Positions 9,678 through 18,014 are shown, counted from the first letter of the stretch. The stretch: 64,000 bases of DNA from Chitinophagaceae bacterium (GCA_019638615.1 JAHBTL010000033.1:19789-83788), one strand, 5' to 3'. The notes: generated by a model from the sequence alone, not told the origin. Translations and numbers: made by a program.

Positions 9678-10039
9678 TGTCGTTTCCTTAGCGTTTCTGG
9701 CAGTTGCGGGTGAAAACACCCGCAACTGCGATCATAGGGGCTGACCAAAAAGGTCGTCATTGCGATCCCGACCGCCCCGATGTTCGGGGGGAGAAGCAAT
9801 CAGGAGGCATCTATCTTCGCGCCAGTCACTGCTTCCATATTTATAGCCTTTTGCCATAGATTCTTCTCCCGACCTTCGGTTGGGATCAGAATGACAAACA
9901 AAAGGAACAGGAATGAACTATAGAGATAGTGCCGACACCACAATCTTCCCTGTCATTTTCAAAGCGCTTTAGTTCCACTAATGGTTTACTCGCAATGACG
10001 GCCAGCGACCTTTTTGGTCAGCCCCTTAAGGAAACGACA
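9678..10039. repeat. MITE-like element with split terminal inverted repeats
   Basis: The left arm is TGTCGTTTCCTTA (9678-9690) plus a 21-nt block at 9736-9756 beginning AGGGGCTGACC. The right arm (10006-10039) is the exact reverse complement of both blocks joined directly. Between the left blocks sits a 45-nt insertion containing the hairpin at 9700-9729. The interior carries GTCATTGCGA-type units at 9756-9801, inverted at 9858-9895, and part of one near 9991-9999. It has no coding capacity. Confidence 0.7.
9700..9729. repeat. Perfect 13-bp hairpin with AAAA loop
   Basis: Arms GCAGTTGCGGGTG (9700-9712) and CACCCGCAACTGC (9717-9729) pair perfectly around AAAA. No T-tract follows on either strand, so a terminator role is uncertain. 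It interrupts the left arm of the surrounding inverted-repeat element. Confidence 0.75.
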
Positions 10040-10172
10040 CTGTATCAGGATTATCCATTTAAGTCGCAAACGCTTTTTAAATTCATGATTAAGATATGTA
10101 ATTCCGGAGAATTTTTGCCTTCTTTAGACGGCTTTTGCTTTATTTCAAATTCATTTTATAACGGACAGTAAA

Positions 10173-10199
10173 TCCTACTGTAATAAAGTTACAGTAGGA
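10173..10199. terminator. 11-bp perfect hairpin downstream of the cupin operon
   Basis: Arms TCCTACTGTAA and TTACAGTAGGA pair around TAAAG. It lies about 100 nt beyond the last gene of the minus-strand operon, so a terminator is plausible. No clear T-tract follows on the minus strand. Confidence 0.4.
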
Positions 10200-10210
10200 G
10201 CACATCAACT

Positions 10211-10356
10211 AAAATGTACATCCTGACAATTCATTTATACTTTTTGACTAAACATATATTGGGCAGCATTGAATCAAAAATAGCTTGCCGATCAACTGGT
10301 TTAAAAATCTGCTACCTCTGTTCTTACAGGCATGGCTCCCGCATACACCCATATCA
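10211..10356. repeat. 146-bp direct repeat, copy 2 (spans the cupin 3' end)
   Basis: Partner of 6981-7126. It covers the last 18 codons of the intact cupin gene and about 90 nt beyond its stop, which makes this copy the likely parental one. Confidence 0.9.
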
Positions 10357-11116
10357 TATACATTTCGTTTGGAAAGGGATTGATAAAATAGTGAGGCAGC
10401 CCGTGAGGCTGTAATGCTGTTGACAGATCAGAAAGCGTATACCGGTTTTGCTGCGTGATGCAAATGGCTTGTCCTGAAATGATGCAAATGGATTCATCAA
10501 ATGCATGCAAATGCGCCGGTAGTCTGCCGTTGGTATAAAAAATTCCCAGCCCGCCACTCATCCCAACGCCTGCAAGCATCGCTTCGTTGAAATAATCAAT
10601 AAATGCTGTATCGCTGCCGGCATTATAGCGATCGGCTTTGTTAAAGCGTGTAATATATTCTTTGCCGGATTTACCATTTACATCATCAGGTATGGATCTG
10701 TATTCATTAAATATTTCTTCGCTGATCTTTCTTTGCGGCGAAGATACCGGCATGGCAATGTGAAATAGCGCTTTCTCCGTTTCTGAATGATTGATCACTT
10801 TGTGCATTACATTTTCAGGAATGGTTATATTGTCGTATTGCTTCAGGTGGTACCTGCGGTTTTCAACTTCTATAATGGCATCACCATTCAGAAGCGTTAT
10901 TGACTCCGAATGAGGGTGGGTATGCGCCGGCAGCGAGCGCTTTGCTTCAAACGTAACGATTGCCGTAAATAAATGAACGGCTTTGTTGTGTGCGCCTACC
11001 TGGGCTTCGCAAATAATGCCGGGCGCCAGTTCTGTGATGGAGCCGGTTCCTATAGGGGTAATGATTTCCAGTCTCCCGTCTGCTGAGCCGGAAGACATTA
11101 CAGTATTTGTAGTCAT
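10301..11116 (-). CDS. Bicupin protein (two cupin barrels)
   Basis: The 271-residue protein contains two cupin domains. The first has PAHTHPHSESITLLNGDAIIEV with the His-x-His-x4-Glu metal motif, followed by PENVMHKVIN. The second has LPAHLHAFDESICIISGQAIC and PHGLPHYFINPF. Its length and duplication fit small metal-dependent cupins that act on sugars or keto-sugar acids, such as KdgF-like ring-opening enzymes, but the precise reaction cannot be read. The ATG lies one base past the stop of the upstream aldolase gene, which implies translational coupling and a role in the same catabolic pathway. No signal peptide is present, so it is cytoplasmic. A truncated relic of its 3' end exists at 6981-7126. 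Confidence 0.8.
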   Translation of the reverse strand: MTTNTVMSSGSADGRLEIITPIGTGSITELAPGIICEAQVGAHNKAVHLFTAIVTFEAKRSLPAHTHPHSESITLLNGDAIIEVENRRYHLKQYDNITIPENVMHKVINHSETEKALFHIAMPVSSPQRKISEEIFNEYRSIPDDVNGKSGKEYITRFNKADRYNAGSDTAFIDYFNEAMLAGVGMSGGLGIFYTNGRLPAHLHAFDESICIISGQAICITQQNRYTLSDLSTALQPHGLPHYFINPFPNEMYMIWVYAGAMPVRTEVADF

Positions 11117-11117
11117 A

Positions 11118-11876
11118 TTATGCTTCGAAAAAAGATTGAATGGTTTTTAGAAGAAGCCCTGCGTCGGCGCCTACAGACAACATGCGAAAGCCCTGCCGGC
11201 GCCTGTGCTGTACATCTTCTTTGGTTCTTGCCATTACGCCGCAGTTTTTCCCGGCGGCAATAATTTTATTTTTTATATTATTGATGGTTTCGGCTATACC
11301 TTTGCCTTCCCACTCTCCGGCATATCCTGCAGAAGCGGAGTAATCTGCAGGCCCGAAGAAAATGATCTCGGTATGATCTGCCGCAATAATTTCATCAATA
11401 TGTTCCCCACCTTTTACTGATTCAATCATAGGGATCATCATCAGGTTTTCGTTGGCATCTTTTACATGTTGCGCAAATGCGCTGCCCCATTTGGTAGCCC
11501 TTTCGGCGCCTATGCCGCGTATGCCTGCGGGTGGGTATCTCGCATAGGAGAGTGCCCTGTTCCAATCTGCCGCGCTTTCAATATGTGGAACCACTATACC
11601 ATCTGCTCCTATATCCAGCACCCGTTTAATGATTCCTTCATCTATATGCGAAATCCTCACCAGTACAACCGTATTACTGCGTACTGCGGCTCTTATATGC
11701 TCTGTAATATTATGCCAGTCCAAATGCCCGTGCTCAGCATCTACTATTATCCAGTCTAGCCCGCAATGCACGGCAATTTCTGTAATGGAGGGCGATTCAA
11801 GGGTTACCCACAGCCCGTATACTGTATGATGTTCAGCCAGCTTTTTCCGCATTAACTGCAAAGCCGTTGTTTTCAT
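11118..11876 (-). CDS. HpcH/HpaI family class II aldolase (RhmA-like)
   Basis: The protein is about 252 residues. The family core is visible: WVTLESPSITEIAVHCGLDWIIVDAEHGHLDW with the catalytic His-containing DAEHG loop, VLVRI, GADGIVVPHIESAADW, a conserved Arg-rich PPAGIRGIG, IPMIESVKGGEHIDEI with the metal-binding Glu, and FFGPADYSAS with the metal-binding Asp. Such enzymes cleave 2-keto-3-deoxy acids to pyruvate and an aldehyde. RhmA acts on 2-keto-3-deoxy-L-rhamnonate, giving L-lactaldehyde. An AldA-type lactaldehyde dehydrogenase in the same operon and a rhamnosidase nearby favour that substrate. The ATG at 11876 is chosen over the TTG at 11882, since it sits 2 nt past the preceding stop. 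Confidence 0.88.
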   Translation of the reverse strand: MKTTALQLMRKKLAEHHTVYGLWVTLESPSITEIAVHCGLDWIIVDAEHGHLDWHNITEHIRAAVRSNTVVLVRISHIDEGIIKRVLDIGADGIVVPHIESAADWNRALSYARYPPAGIRGIGAERATKWGSAFAQHVKDANENLMMIPMIESVKGGEHIDEIIAADHTEIIFFGPADYSASAGYAGEWEGKGIAETINNIKNKIIAAGKNCGVMARTKEDVQHRRRQGFRMLSVGADAGLLLKTIQSFFEA

Positions 11877-11878
11877 GG

Positions 11879-12733
11879 TCAATTGCTTTTATTAAGACTT
11901 TTCAAAATAATATCTCTCAGTAAAATTGTTTCACTCAGTGTATCTGCCTGGTTGCATTGCTCCCATTTGATCCATATATACTCCAGTCCTATCCATCCTG
12001 AGTAGTTTCCTGCTTTTAATTGCTGCACTATTTTCTCGTAATCAATGGTATTGTCGGCTACTGATGATTGTAGCTTGCCGGGCCGTGCACCACGGGCATG
12101 AAAATGATTGGCATACGGGAGCAGTATATCAGCTTCCTGCTGCGAATATCCGTTTCTTACAAAATGGGTATAATCGAGTGTAATCTGCAAACCGGGTACA
12201 GACTTCACCAATGTAACTACCTCTTTGGGATCGGTATACGGAGAACCCACATGCGCCTCTATTGAAAAAGAGAGACTGGTTTTATTTACCTGTTCTACAC
12301 GCCAGTGCAGTTCTTCATAACTTCTTTGTACAGAGTCTGTGAGTGGCTCAATGTCGGGAAATGCCATTCCCGGTAAACAGGTGATATGTTCAGCATTTGC
12401 ATATTGCGCATATTCAATCAGCTTTAAAAATTGCTCCCTTGCATACGCTCTTTTTTTCGCATCGGGATGATTGATGGCAAATTTGGCCAGGTCATTGTCA
12501 AGCTGGAGATAGATATCAGCAATTGCTAAGCCCCTGTCTGTCGCTTTTTGTTGTAAAAGCTTTGCTTTTTCTTCCAACCGGTCGAATTCTGTTCCAGCCT
12601 GTATGTGCGATCTCCCCGTAAACAATCCAATATCAACGCCTTCACAATCCAGCATGGCAATAAGATCTAATACCTTATCGTGCGGTAAAAGCGGGAAAGT
12701 AAAATCAGCACAGGAAATTTTTATTTTTTTCAT
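11879..12733 (-). CDS. Sugar phosphate isomerase/epimerase-like TIM-barrel protein
   Basis: The protein has 284 residues from the ATG at 12733, whose first base overlaps the TAA of the upstream SDR gene (TAATG). This coupling is why the ATG 21 nt further upstream was not chosen. The AP-endonuclease-2-type xylose-isomerase-like barrel shows GVDIGLF, HITCLPGM, FSIEAHVGSPYTDP (metal-ligand Glu and His), LQITLDYTHFVRNG (metal-ligand Asp and His), FHARGARPGKLQ, and WIGLEYIW with the final Glu. These residues fit a divalent-metal-dependent sugar or sugar-acid epimerase/isomerase. The substrate is unknown. The operon suggests a deoxysugar or an acid derived from it. Confidence 0.82.
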   Translation of the reverse strand: MKKIKISCADFTFPLLPHDKVLDLIAMLDCEGVDIGLFTGRSHIQAGTEFDRLEEKAKLLQQKATDRGLAIADIYLQLDNDLAKFAINHPDAKKRAYAREQFLKLIEYAQYANAEHITCLPGMAFPDIEPLTDSVQRSYEELHWRVEQVNKTSLSFSIEAHVGSPYTDPKEVVTLVKSVPGLQITLDYTHFVRNGYSQQEADILLPYANHFHARGARPGKLQSSVADNTIDYEKIVQQLKAGNYSGWIGLEYIWIKWEQCNQADTLSETILLRDIILKSLNKSN

Positions 12734-13512
12734 TATGAAAGTCCTCCATCCCATTCGGCAGTGGCAAGGTAACCGCCGTCAATTATTAAACTGGTTCCGG
12801 TAATGCCCGATGCATCATCGCTGCACAGGTAAGCAACACTGCTTGCAATTTCCCGGGGCTGCAAGATCCGTCCTACAGGTACCCGGTGCAGGCGCTCGGT
12901 GATTTCCACTTCGCTGCCCATATGTTCTCTTAGCATAGGCGTATCCGTTATACCGGGACAAACGGTGTTACACCTAATGCCTTTTGAAGCATAGTCTATC
13001 GCGATGGATTTGGTCAGCATCATTACCGCGCCTTTAGCCGCTATATAGCCGGGGGTTTTTGCCTGTCCCACAAAGCTGCTCACCGACCCGATATTGACAA
13101 TGCTGCTGGCGGTATTTTTTTTAAGGTAAGGATAAGCGTATTTAAAGCTGAGGAAGATGGCTTTGAGATTGATATTTAACTGTCTGTCCCATTCTTCCGT
13201 GCTGTATTCATGAAGGCTCTTCACCATATTGATGGCCCCGTTGTTCACTATAATATGCAGTCCTCCAAAAGCGGCTACAGTATCTGTAATGGATTTTTGT
13301 ATCAGTGCTTCTACATTCAGGTCACAAAAAAAAAATACTGCAGCGCCTCCTTTAGATTTTATACATTCTACCGTTTGTTTTCCTTCTTTCTCCTTAATGT
13401 CAATAACGGCTACATTAGCCCCTTCTTCAGCAAAGAACTCTGCAATACTGCGACCTATTCCCTGTGCAGCGCCACTTACCCAGGCAGTTTTATTAATAAA
13501 CCTTTTTTGCAT
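12733..13512 (-). CDS. Short-chain dehydrogenase/reductase (SDR), sugar dehydrogenase-like
   Basis: The protein has about 259 residues. It shows the classical SDR signature: SGAAQGIG (nucleotide-binding TGxxxGxG variant), VIDIKEKEG with an acidic residue suggesting NAD preference, NNGAINM, a catalytic Ser in IGSVSSF, YIAAKGAV (YxxxK), and CPGITDTPML. The C-terminus ASGITGTSLIIDGGYLA is typical. In this operon an NAD-dependent sugar 1-dehydrogenase (for example L-rhamnose or L-fucose dehydrogenase, the first step of a non-phosphorylative route) is the likely role. The start is ambiguous between 13530 and 13512. The latter is preferred because AAGAAG precedes it and it aligns with typical SDR length. 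The gene overlaps the next ATG by one base. Confidence 0.85.
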   Translation of the reverse strand: MQKRFINKTAWVSGAAQGIGRSIAEFFAEEGANVAVIDIKEKEGKQTVECIKSKGGAAVFFFCDLNVEALIQKSITDTVAAFGGLHIIVNNGAINMVKSLHEYSTEEWDRQLNINLKAIFLSFKYAYPYLKKNTASSIVNIGSVSSFVGQAKTPGYIAAKGAVMMLTKSIAIDYASKGIRCNTVCPGITDTPMLREHMGSEVEITERLHRVPVGRILQPREIASSVAYLCSDDASGITGTSLIIDGGYLATAEWDGGLS

Positions 13513-13601
13513 ATAATTCTTCTTTAGCATGTAGGGTTAAGGATAATAATATCAGGGCTTTTGTTTTAGCTGTTGTTATGGGTTTATTATAATTGTTATT
13601 T

Positions 13602-15335
13602 TCAGTTTTTCGTTAATACCAACACCCAATCCTGTGAGGCAGCAGGCGAAGTAACCATACATTTCCCGGAATTATCGGTAGTAAGTGTGAACTCCTTTTC
13701 TTTTGTAATAGTAACGGGATTAAACCAGAATCCTTTGTATTGCTGACCGGGTGCGGGAAGAGTAATAGTGATGCTTCCCGGGGAAGGGAGGTATGCCAGC
13801 GCGGACTGGCTGTTGGCTGTTACGGCCAGCACCGCTGTATCTTTGGATGACCACTGTGTGATCATTTCCGGCTGAGGTTCAAAGCTGCTCCAGCCGGGAA
13901 TGGATTCTATCAGTTTCCTTGCCGCGCCAATTTGTGTGGAGCCTGCCAGGTTCATAGCCTCGTTCCACGGCGTAATACCCCAGTTGTTACCTCCCGGTGA
14001 ATTTCCATAGGGTTTATTGATGCCGTTTAACTGCCAGATGCCATTGGCGCCATAAGTATGCCCGGCTAACCCGCTGTTTACGGTATGTGCCCAAAAGGCT
14101 CCACGCGGAGCTTCAGCAGGCAATGGTTTGGGAATGGCCAGGGCTTCATATCTTGATTCGCCGCTTATTACCGGCATTACAGGTTGTGTGCGCCAGCCAT
14201 CCAATGCCTGGGCAGCTTGTTTGGCAGGACCGCTGCCATGACCACTTTGATGCATATCGAAATCAAGAAGAGAAGGATCAGAGAGCGACTCCCTGGCTGT
14301 CCTGGACGGATGTGCGGTAATCGTTCTTTTGAAGGGATCAATTTCCTTTATATAGCGGATCACATTTGTCCACTCATTTTTTTGCCATTCTTTATCAGCC
14401 TCTTTTGTTTTCGACAAATAAAATGGCATGGTTGTTTCACCTGCAGCGCACCATACCACGGGCAGTGCCCCCCATCGTGCAACGAGATAACGCCAATGTT
14501 GCTTCATCTTGTCAACGCCCAGCCATGGTAAATGATAGCCCCAGGCGCCAACAATACAGGGGGTAATACCCTGGTCGGCCAGGTACATGATCTTTTTGTC
14601 TGCCGCGTCAAAATAAGAAGGCCTTATACCGGTATAATTCGCTTCCCAGGGAAAACCGGCTTCATTTTCTCCTCTTTCATCAAAAGCCGGCATATCGGGA
14701 TAAAGCCCGGCTACGATCTGAACTACATTAAATCCTTTTTTGATCCTGTCATCTGCAAGCATTTTTACATCCTCCGGCCACACCAGTCTTTTTGTTAATC
14801 CCATCCACCAGGTATCGCCCATCCAGAAAAAGGGAGTGCCATCGCCATAAGCAAAATGCCTTTTATCATCAGCTACCTTTACAGCGCCGTGTTGTAATAA
14901 CAGGTTATTGCCTTTATACTTTTTTATTTCAACCCTGCCTTTTATATTATTCAGACCCTTATCGGAGGCTTTGGAACAAACGGTTATAAAGCTATGAACG
15001 CCTTGTAACGGTGAGGCATACCTGACTTTCCAGGTATTGCCCCCTGCCCAAAAGGCCGGCACTTTCAGTTGTTTGCCTGAAGGATCCGTAAAAACGGCAT
15101 CGAGCTCAACTTCATTAAAGGGATCAGTATAGGCAGATGATGCAGTAAAAGATATTTCAACCATTTTATTGGTCTCGGTTTTCACCACAATGTCCTTGCA
15201 CTCGGCAATGGAAGGGGATACCAGCAGCAGCAGGCAGCAGGATACATAGGTCCCGAATCTTGTAAAGGCTAACCGGCGTACCCATGATGCCGGAATGAGG
15301 GATAATCTTGATGTCATAAAAATCGTTTTTGGCAT
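13602..15335 (-). CDS. DUF4038-type secreted glycoside hydrolase (GH140-like, putative apiosidase family)
   Basis: This 577-residue protein has an N-terminal hydrophobic signal (TYVSCCLLLLVSPSIAEC), with possible starts at 15335 or 15317. A DUF5060-like beta domain follows at about 50-150 (NEVELDAVFTDPSGK, VPAFWAGGNTWKVRY). A DUF4038 TIM barrel runs from about 165 to 470 (FFWMGDTWWMGL, KGFNVVQIVAGLYP, MYLADQGITPCIVGAWG, VVWCAAGET with a candidate catalytic acid, VISGESRYEAL with a candidate nucleophile, WAHTVNSGLAGHTYGANGIW). A C-terminal putative collagen-binding-like beta domain ends the protein (LPAPGQQYKGFWFNP). Characterised relatives include apiosidases acting on pectin. The gene lies inside the sugar-catabolism operon, 26 nt from the AldA gene, so periplasmic sugar release and cytoplasmic breakdown are co-expressed. 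Confidence 0.85.
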   Translation of the reverse strand: MPKTIFMTSRLSLIPASWVRRLAFTRFGTYVSCCLLLLVSPSIAECKDIVVKTETNKMVEISFTASSAYTDPFNEVELDAVFTDPSGKQLKVPAFWAGGNTWKVRYASPLQGVHSFITVCSKASDKGLNNIKGRVEIKKYKGNNLLLQHGAVKVADDKRHFAYGDGTPFFWMGDTWWMGLTKRLVWPEDVKMLADDRIKKGFNVVQIVAGLYPDMPAFDERGENEAGFPWEANYTGIRPSYFDAADKKIMYLADQGITPCIVGAWGYHLPWLGVDKMKQHWRYLVARWGALPVVWCAAGETTMPFYLSKTKEADKEWQKNEWTNVIRYIKEIDPFKRTITAHPSRTARESLSDPSLLDFDMHQSGHGSGPAKQAAQALDGWRTQPVMPVISGESRYEALAIPKPLPAEAPRGAFWAHTVNSGLAGHTYGANGIWQLNGINKPYGNSPGGNNWGITPWNEAMNLAGSTQIGAARKLIESIPGWSSFEPQPEMITQWSSKDTAVLAVTANSQSALAYLPSPGSITITLPAPGQQYKGFWFNPVTITKEKEFTLTTDNSGKCMVTSPAASQDWVLVLTKN

Positions 15336-15361
15336 TAATGCAAATCGTTCCTTAAAAATAG

Positions 15362-16828
15362 TTATGCGGTTTGTTGAATATACACCGTTTTAGTTTGTAA
15401 ATATTCTTCCAGTCCATGCTTTCCGTCTGCACCGCCTATGCCGGATTTTCTCCAGCCGGCATGAAATCCCTGGATCGCCTCAAAATTTTCCCGGTTGAAA
15501 TATACTTCACCAAATTTCAATTCTTTAGTTGCCCGCAACATTTTATTAATGTCTTTGGTATATACAGACGAAGTAAGCCCGTATTCGCTGTCGTTGGCGA
15601 ACCGCAGCGCTTCGTCAAAATCTTTCACTTTCATAACCGGCAGAACAGGGCCAAATACTTCTTTCTGCATAATTTCTGCATCCTGTTTTACATCGGCAAG
15701 GATAGTAGGTTCGTAAAAATAGCCTTTACCAAACGCAGTGGATTTTTTACCTCCCAGTATCAATTTAGCACCCGCTTCCTTCGCTCTTTCTACCATACCT
15801 GAAATCTTATCCAGTTGCTTCTGGTTGATCTGGGCGCTCATGTCAATATCACTATCAGCAGAGGCATTCCCTACTTTAACCGCTTTCATGGCGGTTGTCA
15901 GCTTTTCCAAAAATTCATCGTACACCGCTTCTTCTACATACACACGTTCCGCGCAATTACAAACCTGCCCGCTATAAATAACTCTTGACGCCACAATTGC
16001 TTTAACGGCAACATCCATATCAGCGTCCCGGCAAACAATAGCCGGCGCTTTTCCTCCTAACTCCAGGGAGACTTTGGTGATATTTTTAGCGGCTGCGGCC
16101 ATCACTTTATGTCCTGAATCAACGCTGCCGGTCAGGCTGATAATACCTACCTGCTTGTTGTTGGTCAATGCTTCGCCAATTTCATTTCCATACCCGCAAA
16201 CAACATTCAATACTCCCCCGGGCAGGTTCACTTTGCCCAATAGCCTGGTGAACTCCAGGCAGGTCAACGGCGCTTCTTCGCTTACTTTTACCACAATGGT
16301 ATTGCCTGTTAACAGGGATGGGGCTACTTTACGAGCCATTACAAAAAAGGGAAAGTTCCATGGACAAATACCCACAACCACCCCGATCGGTAATTTATGT
16401 AAAAATATTTGTTCGCCGGGCCGGTCGCTCTGTATGATCTCTCCTTCGTAGGCGCGGGCAAACCCGGCATAATAGTCGTAGTACTCCGCCGTTACGTCAA
16501 TTTCAACCTGTGCAAGCCCTTTTACTTTTGCCTGCTCCCTTGCCAGTGTTTCCGCGAGCATAATGCGGTTTTCCCTGATCACATTTGCCATTGCTTTCAG
16601 GTACTTTGCACGCTCAACAGAGGGCAATAAGCTCCAATTGTGCTGGGCAGCAGCAGCGGCATCTATGGCTATATCAGCTTCTTTTTGCCGGCCTCTGGGC
16701 ACCCGTGCTATTACTTCTTCAGTACAGGGATCGAGCACGTCAATATAGTCGCTGGCAGCATCCGAACCATGCAATGAACCATTGATATAATGCTGGTAGG
16801 TGGCCGGCGTTTTAGTATTTGAATTCAT
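15362..16828 (-). CDS. aldA: Lactaldehyde/glycolaldehyde dehydrogenase, AldA type
   Basis: The 488-residue protein resembles Escherichia coli AldA through long stretches: YEGEIIQSDRPGEQIFL, VVGICPWNFPFFVMARKVAP, AAKNITKVSLELGGKAPAIV with the general-base Glu, SGQVCNCAERVYVEE with the catalytic Cys, and FNRENFEAIQGFHAGWRKSG plus IGGADGKHGLEEYLQT at the C-terminus. It oxidises L-lactaldehyde (or glycolaldehyde) to lactate with NAD. In this operon it would consume the aldehyde released by the RhmA-type aldolase, which strongly supports a deoxysugar catabolic role. It lies 3 nt after the 2-hydroxyacid dehydrogenase stop. Confidence 0.93.
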   Translation of the reverse strand: MNSNTKTPATYQHYINGSLHGSDAASDYIDVLDPCTEEVIARVPRGRQKEADIAIDAAAAAQHNWSLLPSVERAKYLKAMANVIRENRIMLAETLAREQAKVKGLAQVEIDVTAEYYDYYAGFARAYEGEIIQSDRPGEQIFLHKLPIGVVVGICPWNFPFFVMARKVAPSLLTGNTIVVKVSEEAPLTCLEFTRLLGKVNLPGGVLNVVCGYGNEIGEALTNNKQVGIISLTGSVDSGHKVMAAAAKNITKVSLELGGKAPAIVCRDADMDVAVKAIVASRVIYSGQVCNCAERVYVEEAVYDEFLEKLTTAMKAVKVGNASADSDIDMSAQINQKQLDKISGMVERAKEAGAKLILGGKKSTAFGKGYFYEPTILADVKQDAEIMQKEVFGPVLPVMKVKDFDEALRFANDSEYGLTSSVYTKDINKMLRATKELKFGEVYFNRENFEAIQGFHAGWRKSGIGGADGKHGLEEYLQTKTVYIQQTA

Positions 16829-16831
16829 ACG

Positions 16832-17848
16832 CTATTGTTTTATTTTTTCAGCATACCAGTTGTCTGATATGGTTGTATTTAAAATATGATCCGGGATTTT
16901 TCCTTGCGCTACCTGGGCTACCTGGGTGCAGGCCATACGCCCGATTTCCCTGAATAGTTCGTGGGTCCATGCAATGCAGTGAGGCGCCAGCAATACATTA
17001 TCCATATTAAAAAACGGGTGATCCGGAACTGCCGGTTCATGCTCAAAAACATCGGTGGCATAGCCGGCGATTTTTTTGTTTAACAGCGCTTTTATCAAAG
17101 CTTCTTCATGTATAATACCACCTCTTGCCGTATTAATGATATAAGCCGAATCTTTTACAAGCGCCAGCTCTTTTTCAGCGACCAGGTTTTTTGTTTCAGG
17201 TGTTAAAGGGCAGTTTACAGATATAAAATCGGCATGCTGCAAAAGCGTGTGCAGGTCTGTTTTTTTTACTCCCAGCTCCTTTGCTTTTACATCGTCAATG
17301 TATGGGTCGTACACGAGTGGTGTATTCATTTTAAATACCTGCAGCATTTGCGTCAACTGGCTGCCAATGCCGCCGAATCCTATTACTCCTATTGTACGGT
17401 TGCGCAGCTCACTGCCGGTGTATTGATTTCTTTCCTGCCATTTTCCTTCCCTTACCAGTTTGTCTTTCATTACCAGTTTATGACTCAATGCAAGCATCCA
17501 TGTTATAGTTGCTTCTGCCACTGAATAATTAACCGCGCCTTTAGTAATGGTTACAATTATATTTGCTTTGCTGCATGCGTCTACATCAACCATGTCGTAT
17601 CCCACACCAAACCTGCAAATGGCTTTTAAACGCGTTACATCCTTAAAACTATCTGCCGTATAAGCAGGCGCCAGGGAAATAATGGTGTCATATTGCTCCA
17701 ATGTAGCGGCTTTCAGGGGAGACTCCCATTTTTCCAGGAACTCATATTCAAGCCCTTTCACAGCATCCAGGATATCCAATCCCATATCCCTGTATGTTAA
17801 TGTTCCCTCCGGCGTTAAAAAGTCTCTTGTCAATCCAACTTTAAACAT
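16832..17848 (-). CDS. D-isomer-specific 2-hydroxyacid dehydrogenase
   Basis: The 338-residue protein has a catalytic domain split around a Rossmann fold. Visible motifs are VGYDMVDVDAC, GVIGFGGIGSQL (GxGxxG NAD motif), VNCPLTPETKNLV, NTARGGIIHEEAL with the substrate-binding Arg, YATDVFEHEPA with the catalytic Glu, and APHCIAWTHE with the catalytic His. It interconverts a 2-keto acid and a 2-hydroxy acid with NAD(P)H. As the first gene of the minus-strand operon that includes aldolase and lactaldehyde dehydrogenase, it may reduce a keto acid intermediate or the pyruvate formed; the true substrate is not visible. Confidence 0.9.
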   Translation of the reverse strand: MFKVGLTRDFLTPEGTLTYRDMGLDILDAVKGLEYEFLEKWESPLKAATLEQYDTIISLAPAYTADSFKDVTRLKAICRFGVGYDMVDVDACSKANIIVTITKGAVNYSVAEATITWMLALSHKLVMKDKLVREGKWQERNQYTGSELRNRTIGVIGFGGIGSQLTQMLQVFKMNTPLVYDPYIDDVKAKELGVKKTDLHTLLQHADFISVNCPLTPETKNLVAEKELALVKDSAYIINTARGGIIHEEALIKALLNKKIAGYATDVFEHEPAVPDHPFFNMDNVLLAPHCIAWTHELFREIGRMACTQVAQVAQGKIPDHILNTTISDNWYAEKIKQ

Positions 17849-17912
17849 GCAGCATTCTATTTGTTTTAAGAGTCTTGTACAAATCAGCGCTGTACTTTTA
17901 TGTAATGATGAA

Positions 17913-17920
17913 CAAATTTA
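17913..17920 (-). promoter_or_regulatory. -7 box of the sugar-catabolism operon
   Basis: TAAATTTG on the minus strand is an exact TAnnTTTG match, about 60 nt upstream of the first operon ATG. No clear -33 TTTG is seen, which fits activator dependence. The divergent AraC gene starts 95 nt away, so this gap is the likely regulatory region for both. Confidence 0.5.
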
Positions 17921-18014
17921 TTCAGCAGGTACACTTAAAAAAATGGATAAAATATTTTCTTTTTGTACCTTTTGATATATTTTGAGCGCAATCTTAGTAA
18001 ATGCTTGATGCCAT

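Larger units (their letters stand above)
9651..10300. other. 650-nt intergenic region made of repeats and hairpins
   Basis: No gene is supported. From left to right it holds an inverted-repeat element (9678-10039) with an embedded perfect hairpin, two or three GTCATTGCGA-type repeat units, a second hairpin (10173-10199) and most of direct-repeat copy 2. The short open frames here have no coding character. Confidence 0.75.

Noticed and set aside
9700-9729. Rho-independent terminator for a gene at 9650
   Set aside because: It lies upstream of that minus-strand gene, lacks a T-tract on both strands, and sits inside a repeat element.
9901-10171. 80-codon plus-strand frame in the 9651-10300 gap
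   Set aside because: It runs through the inverted-repeat arm and has no family resemblance, start context or promoter.
10214-10414. 66-codon plus-strand frame over direct-repeat copy 2
   Set aside because: It is antisense to the cupin 3' end and is disrupted in meaning in the other copy; not supported as a gene.
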